A DNA stretch of 64,000 nucleotides from Linum tenue (lineage: Eukaryota > Streptophyta > Magnoliopsida > Malpighiales > Linaceae): assembly GCA_946122785.1 (NCBI GenBank), contig CAMGYJ010000009.1:23967633-24031632 (forward strand), written 5' to 3'. Below are positions 9,140 through 20,107 of this stretch, in pieces; the stretch's first letter is position 1; each line of letters starts with the position of its first letter. The translations under genes were made by a program, and so were the position numbers. Below the pieces are notes generated by a model. That model was not told where the DNA came from, did not search any database, and saw only the letters and a list, made by a program, of their open reading frames with translations.

Positions 9140-9958
9140 AGTTTGGACAAGTGGATGCCTCTGAGGATTCCTCGGGTTACTTGGATAGTTTCGTTCTTCT
9201 CTTACTCCCCATCCAATTTGGCCGTATTCTAGCTTACCTTGACAATATCTTGATCATGAGCTCTGCAAAATTAGCGAAGGATAAAACCATTAGAGTTGGA
9301 GCCGTATAAATAGGTTTTATGAAAACGTTCTTCTAGAAGAGGAAGACGATTCAATAGGAAAGACTTGAATTTGATTTATTTATTCTATTCCACTTCACTC
9401 AAAGACAAACATAGCACAGCTGGCTGTTCCATAAATCATAATATGATCAGATAGCAACCGTCCAGAAGATAACGAAGATGCCCAAGAATGGTAAACGAGT
9501 TTGCTTAGCACCATAAATCATAATATGATCAGATCACAATGACCATGGTTAATTTGTAAAGCAACTTGTAAAGTGGCGAGCTTGCTTATAGATGATCCCA
9601 TCATTAAGCCTATGTCTGGTCTCACACTACGCCAGCTCTCAAACTAGAAAGGGAATCCTTACTAGGATTCTCAGAGGAGGGTCAAGTAATACAAGCTTGC
9701 GATAAAAACGTGAGAACGTCAATATCAAGGCAGCAGCAGCATCCATGTTTGGACAATGGCAAACAAGAAAGATGATGGAGGGTTTGAGGTTGGACAAACC
9801 GAGGTAATTAGATGCATCAATGGCGGCTGCCAATATTGAGGAATATTCTGTTTGCCCATAAATGGAGCCCAAAATCAAATGCAAGAGAGACCCATCCTGG
9901 GCATCATCTGTGGAGCTTCTGTCAAAACAAGCAGCAAGGCAAACCGGCACAGACAACC
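9140..9958 (+). promoter_or_regulatory. OBAP/NPF-A divergent intergenic region and NPF-A upstream elements
   Basis: Contains an exact 24-bp direct repeat 'ccataaatcataatatgatc' plus agat (9429-9452 and 9511-9534). It also holds a 35-bp block at 9775-9809 that is conserved upstream of NPF-B (39261-39294, other strand), and a weak TATA-like 'cataaat' at about 9858. No coding exon is convincing; open frames here on the minus strand have no family features. Confidence 0.45.
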
Positions 9959-12173
9959 ATGGTATTAGCCTGTTTACAGTTCCAAGCATAGTGTTATTAC
10001 CTACTTTTCCTTTTCAGTGCTTTACATGCTAGCGTGCACTTAAAAGAAAAGTACTTATTTATGAGCAATTTCTAGGAGAAACATGAGGTTGTTGAGGGGA
10101 AGGTAGACTGGAAGGGAAGACCAGCTCAGAGACACAAGCATGGAGGAACCAGGACGTCTTACTTCATACTAGGCAAGCAATGCATCTATATATATGCAAA
10201 AGTTTTCATATTTGGAAGTCGGGTTTTAGGTGTTACCTCCTTGCAAGAGTGACTGTTTTGAGACTTGTGTTTGATTGTGCAGTCGGGCTTGCCTGTGAAA
10301 ACATGGCCACTGTTGCGCTGGCAGTGAACTTGGTGACTTATTTCAACGGGATTATGCACATGGAAGTGGCAGAAGCAGCAAATCAGCTGACAAACTACAT
10401 GGGGGCTAGCAACATCATGGCCATTCTATTCGCTATCCTCGCCGATACTTACATTGGCAGACTCAGAGCTGTCATCTTTTCAGCTTGCCTCGAGATGCTG
10501 GTAAAGCTCAGCTCTTTATTCATGCATTAACATCCTCACTGTGACGTAACAAAGATCAAACATGAAATCCCCACTTGTGTCCAGGGACTAGCATTGCTAG
10601 CTATCCAAGCCCATCATCCCAAGATGAAGCCACCCACATGTAATGTATTCAACCCAGCTGATCATTGTGAGAAAGTCGAAGGTGGAAATGCTGCATATCT
10701 CTATGCCTCTCTCTACTTGCTCGCCGCTGGATCAGCAGGGCTCAAAGCATCATTACCGGCACATGGTGCTGATCAATTTGACGAGAAAGACCCAAAAGAA
10801 GCAAGGCAGAGGTCTGGCTTCTTCAACTATCTGTTGCTGGCAGCGTGTACTGGCGGTGCAATCAGCTTAACACTCCTTGTTTGGATCCAAGACCACAGAG
10901 GATGGGACATAGGTTTTGGGTTTGGTTGCATAGGCGTTGCTTTCGGCATACTCTTGATATTGATCGGCCTGCCTTGGTACCGGATTCAACTAATTGAAGG
11001 ATCGACCGCCCTTACCGAGATCGTTCAGGTTTTCCCACGACTGCAAATTTCCTGTCTTTAGGCCACCGCAAGAAGAGCACTCACTAAACCAATTGGTCAT
11101 TTCTGCAGGTTTATGTTGCAGCCTACAGGAACAGAAAGCTTCAACTTCCAGAAGACCCTTCAGATCTCTATGAGATAAGCAAAGACAAGGAAGCAGCAAT
11201 GGAAGTAGAATTTCTAGCTCACAGAGAAATTTTCAAGTTCCTAGACAAAGCAGCTATTAATCAACCATTACCAGAAACAGCAAAAGACTCATCACCAGCT
11301 ACTCTCCGAAAAACCCCTAATCCATGGAGACTAAGCAGGGTCACACAAGTAGAGAACGCCAAAATCGTGCTGGGAATGCTACCAATGTTCTTCTGCACAA
11401 TCATCATGACCCTTTGCCTAGCTCCGCTCCAAACATTCTCAATCGTACAAGGGCTAACCATGGATCCCACAATCACCAAATCAATCAAAATCCCACCAGC
11501 TACCCTACCTGTAATCCCAATTCTCTTCCTAATGATCCTAGTCCCAATCTACAACCATCTATTCGTACCTCTCATCCGCAAGCTCACCGGCCATCCCACC
11601 GGGATAACGCACCTGCAACGAATCGGAGTCGGGCTGACCCTCTCGTGCCTGTCGATGACCGCCGCCTCGATCATGGAAGTGAAGCGCAAGGCGGTGGCGA
11701 GGGACCACGGGATGCTCGACGCCTTGCCGAAGTCGCAGCCGCTACCGATTAGCACATTGTGGCTGTCGATCCAGTTCTTCATATTCGGAGTCGCCGACAT
11801 GTTCACCTACGTCGGCCTGCTGGAGTTCTTCTACTCGGAGGCTCCCCGGGCGCTCAAGTCCATGTCGACTTCCTTGCTGTGGAACTCCATGGCGCTTGGT
11901 TACTTCTTGAGCACCATATTGGTGAAGCTCGTGAATAGAGCGACGAAGGATAGGACGAGGAGCGGGGGATGGCTGGCCGGAAACAATATCAATAGGAATC
12001 ATCTGAATCTGTTCTATCTGCTGCTGGCGATTTTGAGTTTGATCAATTTCTGCATCTATGTCGTCGTCGCCAGGAGGTACGAGTACCGGCCACAGTCTCC
12101 CCCGGTTGAAGCTTCTAAAGTCCGTGTGGATTCCAATGAGAAGGCGGCGGCGAAGATCAAAGTGGAAAATTGA
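9959..12173 (+). CDS. NPF: NRT1/PTR family transporter, copy A (NPF4-like), five coding exons
   Basis: Exons: 9959-9961 (ATG only), 10076-10172, 10250-10500, 10585-11028 and 11109-12173; joined 1860 nt, 619 aa. Introns are GT-AG except the second, which has a GC donor (AG|GCAAGC). Major-facilitator membrane protein of about 12 helices. Visible family blocks: [63 protein letters not shown] and [20 protein letters not shown] proteins move nitrate, peptides or hormones such as ABA or GA with protons. The helix-1 ExxE[K/R] coupling motif is degenerate (...CEN...). Subfamily 4 is a tentative call. A near-identically organised inverted paralogue lies at 36.9-39.1 kb. The ATG-only exon is supported by phase and by the paralogue, not by transcripts. 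Confidence 0.88.
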
Positions 12174-15100
12174 CTTGGGCCAGGCTTCGGCCCACTGTTC
12201 CTATGGGTGGCCCACTACCAAAAATTAAGCAATACTAGCAAAGACCCGCTCGCTACGCTTCGCGCATAAGCAAAAACTTGATATAAACATGTACGAAACA
12301 TAATATACGACTAAATCCAATAATGATGAATCATTCAACACCTATTGATTAGTAAGACAAATTTAAGTCAAGCGTAAATGATAATTCAAAAGTGAAAGTA
12401 ATTTGAAAGAGGAGTTGGTTGAATGAGATGGTATCGATCAATCAGTTAATAAAGGAGACTTTGAATAGTTTGTAATTGCAGGACATTGAAGTGAATAGGA
12501 CAGTGTGTCAAATAACAATCTAGCTTTGCGGTTATGTTATGGCGACATCAGTCGATATCGATATGTTTCGATCCGGAGTGGAAAACCTGGTTTGCTGCTT
12601 TAGCGCATTCGTCTGTAGATTTAGCAGCATGGCATTGCCAAATCAAAACAACATCGAAGCGTGCACTAATGTTCCACCGTCTATGTAAGTATTTCACATC
12701 GGGTATTTTGACGTCCCGTCGAGGGCTTGTTTGAAGCAAAGGTGCAGATGCCTCATGAGGAATGTGGCCTGATCTGTTTCATCAGCATTGTCCACTGAGA
12801 AGTAGAAACTGATTACATGTAAATTTAATAGTTAGTATTAGCCTATCACGTCCATAACTGTTTATATGTTTGCTTTGGTACGTGTATACCTATTTATCTT
12901 GTTGGCATGGCTTGTGCTTGCATAGCAACTGGAGCAAATATCATCTGGGAGAAGAATAGAATATTAAGTTAAGCAATAGAGCTTCTCTAACCACCCTAAA
13001 AATTGAAAAGTGAGTCTCTCACATCATGGTACCTTGCAATATAGTCTCTCTACTCGTCCCCTTCATAAGACAATTTCTAGTTAAATCCCTGGGTGAGGCA
13101 CTCCTCTCCTCTCAACGACACCCGTTCCTGGATGCACAATACATTAATGAAAAGAAGTCAATACTCAACTCTTCCCCAGCAGTTGCCATTATGGTCACTT
13201 TAAAAAGGCAAACTAAGAACATAGGTAAGCATCACAAACGCCACCAAACCACCAGTGAATCCATCTTTCTGTGAATCCAAATCGATAAAATGCAAATTTT
13301 TATTGTTACAGTGGCACAAAAAACGTAGAGATATGTAAAAGTGAAATATATTTAACCCTAAAAATCTAGATAAGACTGATAATTACCTTCTCTTCACATT
13401 GCTGGATGATATGCAAACTTCACTCATCATAGCGCAGTTTATGGTTGTTATATTGGCAATGTGGAAATCTGCAATTGACAATAAATAAACTCAGAAAAAC
13501 AATAGAGACTGAGATTGAGGAGAAACGGTGGTTGTCCAAGATCAGTAACCAAGTAGCAATCTTATTTCCTATACAATCTTTACAATCACAACAGCAAGCA
13601 ATTAAAGAATCAGTAGGAACACAAAAACTATACTTGGAATGAGCAAGACTATATGTTTCAATAAACTACACCAAAAATATAGAAAGGCAAACATTATTGT
13701 AGTTCATTAATCTACAAATAACCGAGAAACTGAGTAATGGTGCAATAAACTCCACAGGTTCATTGAGCATGGCATAACTTAGGGAATAAGGACAATAAGT
13801 GATATCAATACACAGAACACTACCAAAGTGGTTAATCAAAAGCTTTGTAACACAAACAAAAGACAATTTGGTTTATCAAAGTAAATAATAATGGTTCTGC
13901 AAGCGACATATATTAAAGTAGTGCACCAGAGCTACATATAAGATTAAAGCAATCAAGGATAGAGTAGGAGGGATGCATAATGCTTCTAGTGTAGGACTCT
14001 TAGAACTACATAATAATTTCCAGTGCCATTGTTTAAGCAAATTAAGGCAATTTGATCTATAAAGAGTGGGATGGGAAAACTGAAAAGAAAAATACAAAGG
14101 AGCTGTAGTTGCACATACTGATACTAACCATAAAGGAGAAGAGCAAAAGTCAATACAACCATTGATCCATGTACATAAAACCAGCAGCATTATTAAACCA
14201 ACAAAAGGCGTTTCATAAGGCCAAAGAGGGATTCATGACAATGTAAACAGAGTGATCCAAGCCTTTGAACTTGATGAACCTGACAAAATATCAATGTTCA
14301 AGCCTGCAACCTGTGAAAAAAATAAAGGAAATTAGTTATCATGTAGTACCAACAGGGTAAGGCATGTGGGGTTGGTTAAAGAACACAAAATAGTAGCGCG
14401 AGGGATGAATAATGAAGATGATCATAGAACCACTGAGGGAAGCATTTCGAATCTCATATCTCTACCTTAGACGTCATATATCGCTTAATTCTATTGATGT
14501 GGACTCCTTCAATCAGATGCCAGTAACATTAACTCCATTTGTGAGAAGAATAATCTATGAGAGCAAGAGAGACATAAAAACATATGAAGGGCTAAAGGAT
14601 AGACAAATAGAACAATAGAGAGCTACACATAATCTTCTTTTTAGAGAGAAAAAACCCTTTCAAATGATAGAGAAGTGTGGATGGGTGAAAAAGGATCAAT
14701 AGAAGCCTCAGAGGAAGAGGAACAACTCACTTTAAAGGAAAAGGAATGTAAATATAGTTTATCAACATTGAACATAAGCAAAGTCTGTTTACCAAATAAG
14801 GCCACCAGTCTCCTGTGTATGCTTCCAAGTCCTCTCTTCAATCTCTATTGTTTGTTAATCATTTAACTCCTTTCTTCTTACCCTCAGATTTTCTAGTTTG
14901 GGTGGGTGCTGATAGTTACTCTGCAAATTCAACAGTGAGTAGGAACGGGTAAGTTTAGTAGTTGAATAACACCTCTTGAACAATAAAGTGACAACTTTTC
15001 ATTTCATCTCCACACTCTATAAGGCTGGTTACATTCTGCAGCTGCCATCGAGAAGACTCAGCAACAAAAGCAGGCAATATGAATGGAGAGAGGATTAGAT

Positions 15101-17640
15101 CTAATTTGAGTTATAGCTTCAAGATATATGGTAACAGTATCAAGGATAAACACAACTCAGCAAACTCGGGGAATCGGCCAAGGGAACTAAACATAAAAGT
15201 AAATGGTAGGGCAAGATATAGGCTTCCAAACTCAATCAAACCCTATCATCGTCGAACACAATCCAAATACTTACCTGAATACTTTACAAATTCTAAATTG
15301 TTGTAATTTGAGTCTAAGGAAAACTATAAAAAGCTAGACCAAGAAATAATAGTAACGCATCCATGAGAATGAAAGAATAAGGGATGGAAACAATGGAATT
15401 CACAATTACCTGCTGGAATTAGCTCTTTAAGATATTCTATAGTGGAAACCCAGGAAGGAGGGCATGTTTGTGGTATCAGAAGGACACCTATACACAAAGA
15501 AATTAGCAAGAGATAAGGAAATTAGGATGTGATGAACCAACAGAAACCATAAGGTGAAAAAAAAACCCTAATGAGATGGAAGAACAATTCCGAATTAAGA
15601 AAGTTACCTGAAGAGGTGATCCGGAAACTCGCCCTCCAAGCTTCCTTAATAGTTGAGGGAAATAACAGCATGACTGGAGAATCACAAGAAACCGTAAATG
15701 AGCTTTCTTCCTATGAAACGATGGTTTTTGAGTAAAAAGTTGCAGCACAGAACTCCCTTTTGAAACTACAGAGGAAACTGAAACCCCAAGTAGGAAACAC
15801 TCATAATGAACTATTTGTTTCCAGCAAACAATGTAGGAAGTGCATAATTAAATTCAAATGCACAAAAGAGAATATACCCAAAACATGCACCTGTCTACAA
15901 TACTTTATTATAAAGCTTTATTAAAACCGCAACACAGAGAAGACCACTTCAATCGTGATACCTTGAGGGGTTCACATGCATACTCATGAGCTTTGCTCTC
16001 TACTTTGGGCTCCAACGCTTAAATAAATGAAGTGAATTAGAAGTGGCAGTGTGAATGAAAGCTGTAGTAGCAACCTTTAAAGTGTGTTGGAAGTGGGTTG
16101 CAGGGATGGAATCTTCTCCCGGAAATAGGGTTCTTTCCTGGGATTTGAAAAAGTCAAGAACATATATGCAATGCAACTATAAGTTCTAAGGAGATAGGAG
16201 TTGATGGGTTAAGAACCAACCAGGTTGCATAGGTGCTTGAAAGAGAGTATTTACCTATACAACAAAAGTGAATGGAGTTAAGAGCAAGCATATACCTCGT
16301 TCAAATCAACCAAGCTAACAACACCACTGAAAAGTTCTGTTCTTAAAACCACCAGAGAGATTTTATCGATGAATTCCACAATGCAATCTCCTAAATTATC
16401 ACAATGAGATAACTCGAAAGGATATTGAAATCTATATATACCTAATACAATATAGATGTAGTCTGCAAGTAATCATCCCAAAAACTAAACAATAAAATGT
16501 TTACTTGTTGTAATTGGTTCCCCTATCCTCATCCATTCTACATTCACCCAGTTGAGCAGCAGAATTAAAGGAGTCTTGTATATGGATTACTAAACCTAAA
16601 AACGAACAGAAAAATCATAAAAAAGAGGGACATACCTGCTATGAGTGGCTGAAACACCTATACTGAACAAAACCTGCATTCTTAGGAAGGGCACCCCAGC
16701 TGCTATGCGCATTCTTGTTGATGTAATGGAAATGAATCTCGTCTCTTCATCTCTCTCCTATCCACAAAGAGATGTTGGTCTCGAGCTGGCGGCGGTGTAT
16801 GTCCCTGCGTGGCTGCGTTGTTTTTGGCGTTGCCGACCTTCGCCGAGTTAAAATCTCCCTCGTGTCTTCCTCCATGAAGAACTCCACTGACGCCATGGTC
16901 TCCTCTTCAACTGCTTCCTCTGCGCCAACTATTCCCTCCTTCTTATTCTTCAATAGCGGGGGTGAGAGAGATCAGGACTTGGGATTCTGCCGAGAAGAGG
17001 GAGAGAGAAAAGGGACCTCGCTTTCGGCTAAGTTGAAGCTCCCTCGTGTCTCCTCCATGAAGAACCCCACCGGTTCCATGGTCTCCTCCTCAACATCTTC
17101 CTCTACTCCAACAATTTCCGTGTTCTTCAATAACGGGGGAGAGAGATCGATACCTGGGATTTCGCCGAAAAGGGAGAGAGAAGCAGAAGGAGCTAGGATT
17201 CGCCCAAAGCGCAATCGCACAGCAGGTTTCAGGGATCTGTCCTCTCTGATTCCTCTGTTGTGAGTGGATTTTGTGAGCAGAGAGGGCCAAGCAAGGAGGA
17301 TGTAAAAGGGAGGAAGCCTCTCCTACCTGTGTGGCGGTGTCCAATGTTGGAATGGATAGCGTGCATCGTGCAAGAAAGAGAAGACAAAGTACAGTGAAGG
17401 AGCAGGTTGCGTATAGAAAGGAGGAGCAAAAGTGAGTGGCCCTTTTGCATAGGTATAGAGAAGTATCCGACGGACAAATGCTAGATCCAAAGGTCGGCGA
17501 CGGCGAGTGGGGTAATAGGGATTGGAGGGTTCTTGTGTGAGAGAAGCAGTGGGCTACGTGGGCGAATGAAGGGAAAACGGGTGGACGAAGCCTAGTCGCA
17601 GAGGAGAGAGTGGTCGCCACTAATGAACAGTGGACACATC
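12174..17640. other. Long intergenic region with weak signs of a minus-strand transcript
   Basis: No recognisable protein family. The 12232-12275 stretch ('gacccgctcgctacgcttcgcgcat') resembles the GC-rich ends of some Helitron-like repeats, weakly supported. Splice-bounded minus-strand open segments occur at about 15743-15608, 15487-15410 and 14311-14230, but their reading phases do not join, so a decayed gene or a non-coding RNA is more likely than an intact gene. A minus-strand TATA-like ATATATAAAAGCC at about 17646-17658 could be its promoter. No ATG-started long ORF supports a product. Confidence 0.35.
16844..17210. repeat. About 184-bp tandem duplication (two copies)
   Basis: Two copies of 'ctccctcgtgtc...ccatgaagaa...ccatggtctcctc...ttcaata.cggggg' begin near 16855 and 17039. 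Both strands stay open across both copies, on the minus strand with an acidic VEE(x)VEEETM-like stretch. The coding strand, if any, is unknown. Confidence 0.7.
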
Positions 17641-17815
17641 CAAGGCTTTTATATATTAATGGTGTTGGGGTGGCAATCCCAAATAAATTGTCTAGTGGGG
17701 ATTTTTCACAAAATACAAGCCTTCCAAAAGAATATTCTCAACAATATACCACTTTACCAAAATATATATAAGTTTGATTTGTTTGAGTGTCCAGCAATTT
17801 AGATACTGGTTCATA

Positions 17816-18812
17816 GAAAAAAATCCCAAAATACACATGTTTTTAAAAACATTTCCCAAAATACACACGTTATAAAAAATTCTCAAAATACACATGTTTG
17901 GGCATCACCGCTGTTGTCAATCGCAGTGAATGCATTCACTGCGGCAGACCAAAGCGGTGAATGCATCACCACGGTTGACGACCGCGGTGAATGCCTGACA
18001 TAACACTGAAACTTCAAACAAACGTAACTTTGCGCTCGGTTATCCGATTGTAGAGAATTTTTTTTTATTCCATATAACTTTTCAAGATCTTTCAATCTGA
18101 AACAATACTTCATCCCAAAAAAGTCATTTGCTACCCCGAACGAGCAATTTTCCGATTTTAACAAACTTTGGAAGATCATAACTTTGTGCTCCACAATCCG
18201 AATGTCATGAAACTTTTTTTTTTATTTTGCATAACTTTTGAAGTACTACAACTTTGATTATAACCATAATTTTGGAAAGTATGTGGATTTGTGAAAAGTA
18301 AAGGCAAAGTTATTCCCAAAATCCCGTATACCCAAAAATACTTCCTTTTTAAAAAATTATTTCCTAGTCAAAGTTTTAGTTCTTAAAAAGTTATGCGCAA
18401 TCAAAAAAAAACTTTATGACGTTCGGATTGAGGAGCTAAAGGTTATGTCCTTCCAAAGTTTGGCAAAATCGAAAAATTGCTAGTTCGGGGTAACAAACGA
18501 CATTTTTTTGAGATGGAGTCTTGTTGCAGATTGAAAGATCTTGGAAATTTATATGGAATCAAAAAAAAATTTCACTACAATCGGATAACCGAGCGCAAAG
18601 TTACGTTTGTTTGAAGTTTCAGAGTTAAGTCGGGCCTTCACCGCGGCCGTCAACCGCGGTGATGCATTTACCGCTTTGGTCTGCCGCTGTGAATGCATTC
18701 ACTGCGGTTGACCACAGCGGTGATGCTCAAACATGTGTATTTTGGGAATTTTTTTTATAACGTGTGTATTTTGGGAATTTTTTTTAAAAACATGTATATT
18801 TTTGGAATTCAT
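17816..18812. repeat. Giant inverted repeat (about 450-bp arms, about 70-bp loop)
   Basis: Left arm about 17816-18270 and right arm about 18340-18812 are reverse complements with scattered mismatches: outer 'cccaaaatacacatgttt', then 'gcatcaccgctgt...gcagtgaatgcattcac', 'aactttgcgctcggttatccgat' and 'aaagtcatttg' blocks are all mirrored. A 'ctggttc' direct repeat flanks the arms (left about 17807, right about 18818), which may be a target duplication. No protein is encoded. Consistent with a foldback or Mutator-like long-TIR element; a transcript would form a long double-stranded hairpin. Confidence 0.85.
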
Positions 18813-19648
18813 CCCTGGTTCGCTGGAGTAAGGAGCAAATTTATGTGGATTGCGACCAACAAAAGCGCACTAGTATTGAACTAGACTGAATTGCTGCAAA
18901 CAAAAATGATCCACTCAGATTGCTTACGACTCCGCCATCTTACCCCTAATCGCTGAAGTGTCGAGCGGTCCATACCTAACATACTTCAAAGTTTCAAACG
19001 GCAAACCTTCGAAGTCGCAAACCGTTGTAGGTGGTTTTATCCACCTTCGTCACAAAAAAATATCATTTGTTGTCCCCAAAAGTGCCAATTTGTAAATTCT
19101 CCAAACTTCGAATGAGTTTTACTTTTTACTCAGCAATCCGATCATTGCAAAGAAAAAAAAGATGATTATGTATATTTTCTTAGGACAACAACTTTTGTTA
19201 TATAAGCATTTTCGGAATATATGGCAAAATGTAAAACTAAATGTAAACTTATTCTCAAAACCTCTTTAATAAAAACATTTTCGCTTCTGGCAATTGCTCC
19301 ATACAATAATTTTCCGCTTCGAAGGTCCTAAAAATTTATGCGGAATAAAGAAACCATTATGATCGTATAATCGAGTGCAAAGTTACGGGGGTTTGAAGTT
19401 ACAATGTGTGTTTGATGTAGATTGCTAGAGACTCCATCAATTTGAGAGGGAGGGGGGGGCAAAGATCGCTTGTGCCTTTAGCGATATAGGTGGATCTCTC
19501 TTGTCTCACGCGATCCATGGTGGTTTGAGAGTGATCCATTTCAGTTGGCTACTATTTAGGATGTTTCGTTTGATCTCCAGCAAACCAATACCTAGATCGC
19601 AGGACACTCTGGCAAACTGCGCCAAACTTGTATATTTTGGGAATTGTT
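18813..19648. other. Repeat-like sequence, diverged relative of the hairpin element
   Basis: Contains 'gagtgcaaagttacgggggtttgaagtt' (about 19374-19401), similar to the hairpin arm 'gagcgcaaagttacgtttgtttgaagtt', and ends with 'tatattttgggaatt' like the hairpin terminus. Probably an older copy of the same repeat family. No gene seen. Confidence 0.4.
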
Positions 19649-19723
19649 AGTGTAAGTAGGGGTGTTCAAATGGTTACCGTGGTAATAACCAAACCAATTA
19701 AGCCTAAATTTCATTAACCATGG

Positions 19724-20081
19724 TGTTGGGGTCGGAGACTAAGTCGTGGCGCGTCCAAGATTTGTGCGCGAATACCTTTGCGCGCATGCGCACGACACGG
19801 GTAGCACCAAAAGTGTCCGACAACCGGTCCCACCACCTGTACGGCTCACCTACCCTGACGAAGGTATAAATACAGCCTTTATGACGGAGAGAAGGGGATC
19901 AACCAGAAAGGGACGAAACCATTCTCTCTCTAACTTTCTCTCTCTACGAACCTTCATTGTAACCTGTTCATTCTCCCAACACATCAATAAGATAATCTAT
20001 TTGGCACGCTGCTTACCCCACACTTCTCACACTCCTTTATACTTAGTGTTTCCCTCCTACCCCACCAGCGAGACATAAACA
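19724..20081 (+). repeat. 5' LTR of the young Tat-type element
   Basis: 358 bp with TG...CA termini. 'ggtataaata' (about 19863-19872) serves as TATA box, and a CT-rich stretch 'ctctctctaactttctctctct' lies downstream. A palindromic 'gcgcgcatgcgc' sits at 19780-19791, next to the only position that differs from the 3' LTR. Confidence 0.95.
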
Positions 20082-20083
20082 AT

Positions 20084-20101
20084 TGGCGCCCACCGTGGGG
20101 C
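20084..20101 (+). promoter_or_regulatory. Primer-binding site of the young Tat-type element
   Basis: TGGCGCCCACCGTGGGGC, starting two bases after the 5' LTR; identical to the PBS of the element at the window start. Confidence 0.9.
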
Positions 20102-20107
20102 GTGAGT

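Noticed and set aside
9775..9809. First coding exon of NPF-A starting at ATG 9775
   Set aside because: The ATG and a following AG|GTAATT donor are tempting and conserved in NPF-B, but the 29-nt exon is out of phase with the next exon, and in NPF-B it lies upstream of the TATA box.
11324..12002. Open frames inside the last NPF-A exon in other frames and strand
   Set aside because: Shadows of a conserved transporter exon.
12232..12280. Helitron end
   Set aside because: Only a GC-rich tag similar to some Helitron ends; no 5'-TC, no CTRR end with hairpin, and no A|T insertion site could be paired.
19746..20078. 110-codon + strand ORF in the LTR, repeated at 28864-29196
   Set aside because: It lies wholly inside the two LTR copies and reads through TATA box and CT-rich leader; a chance frame.
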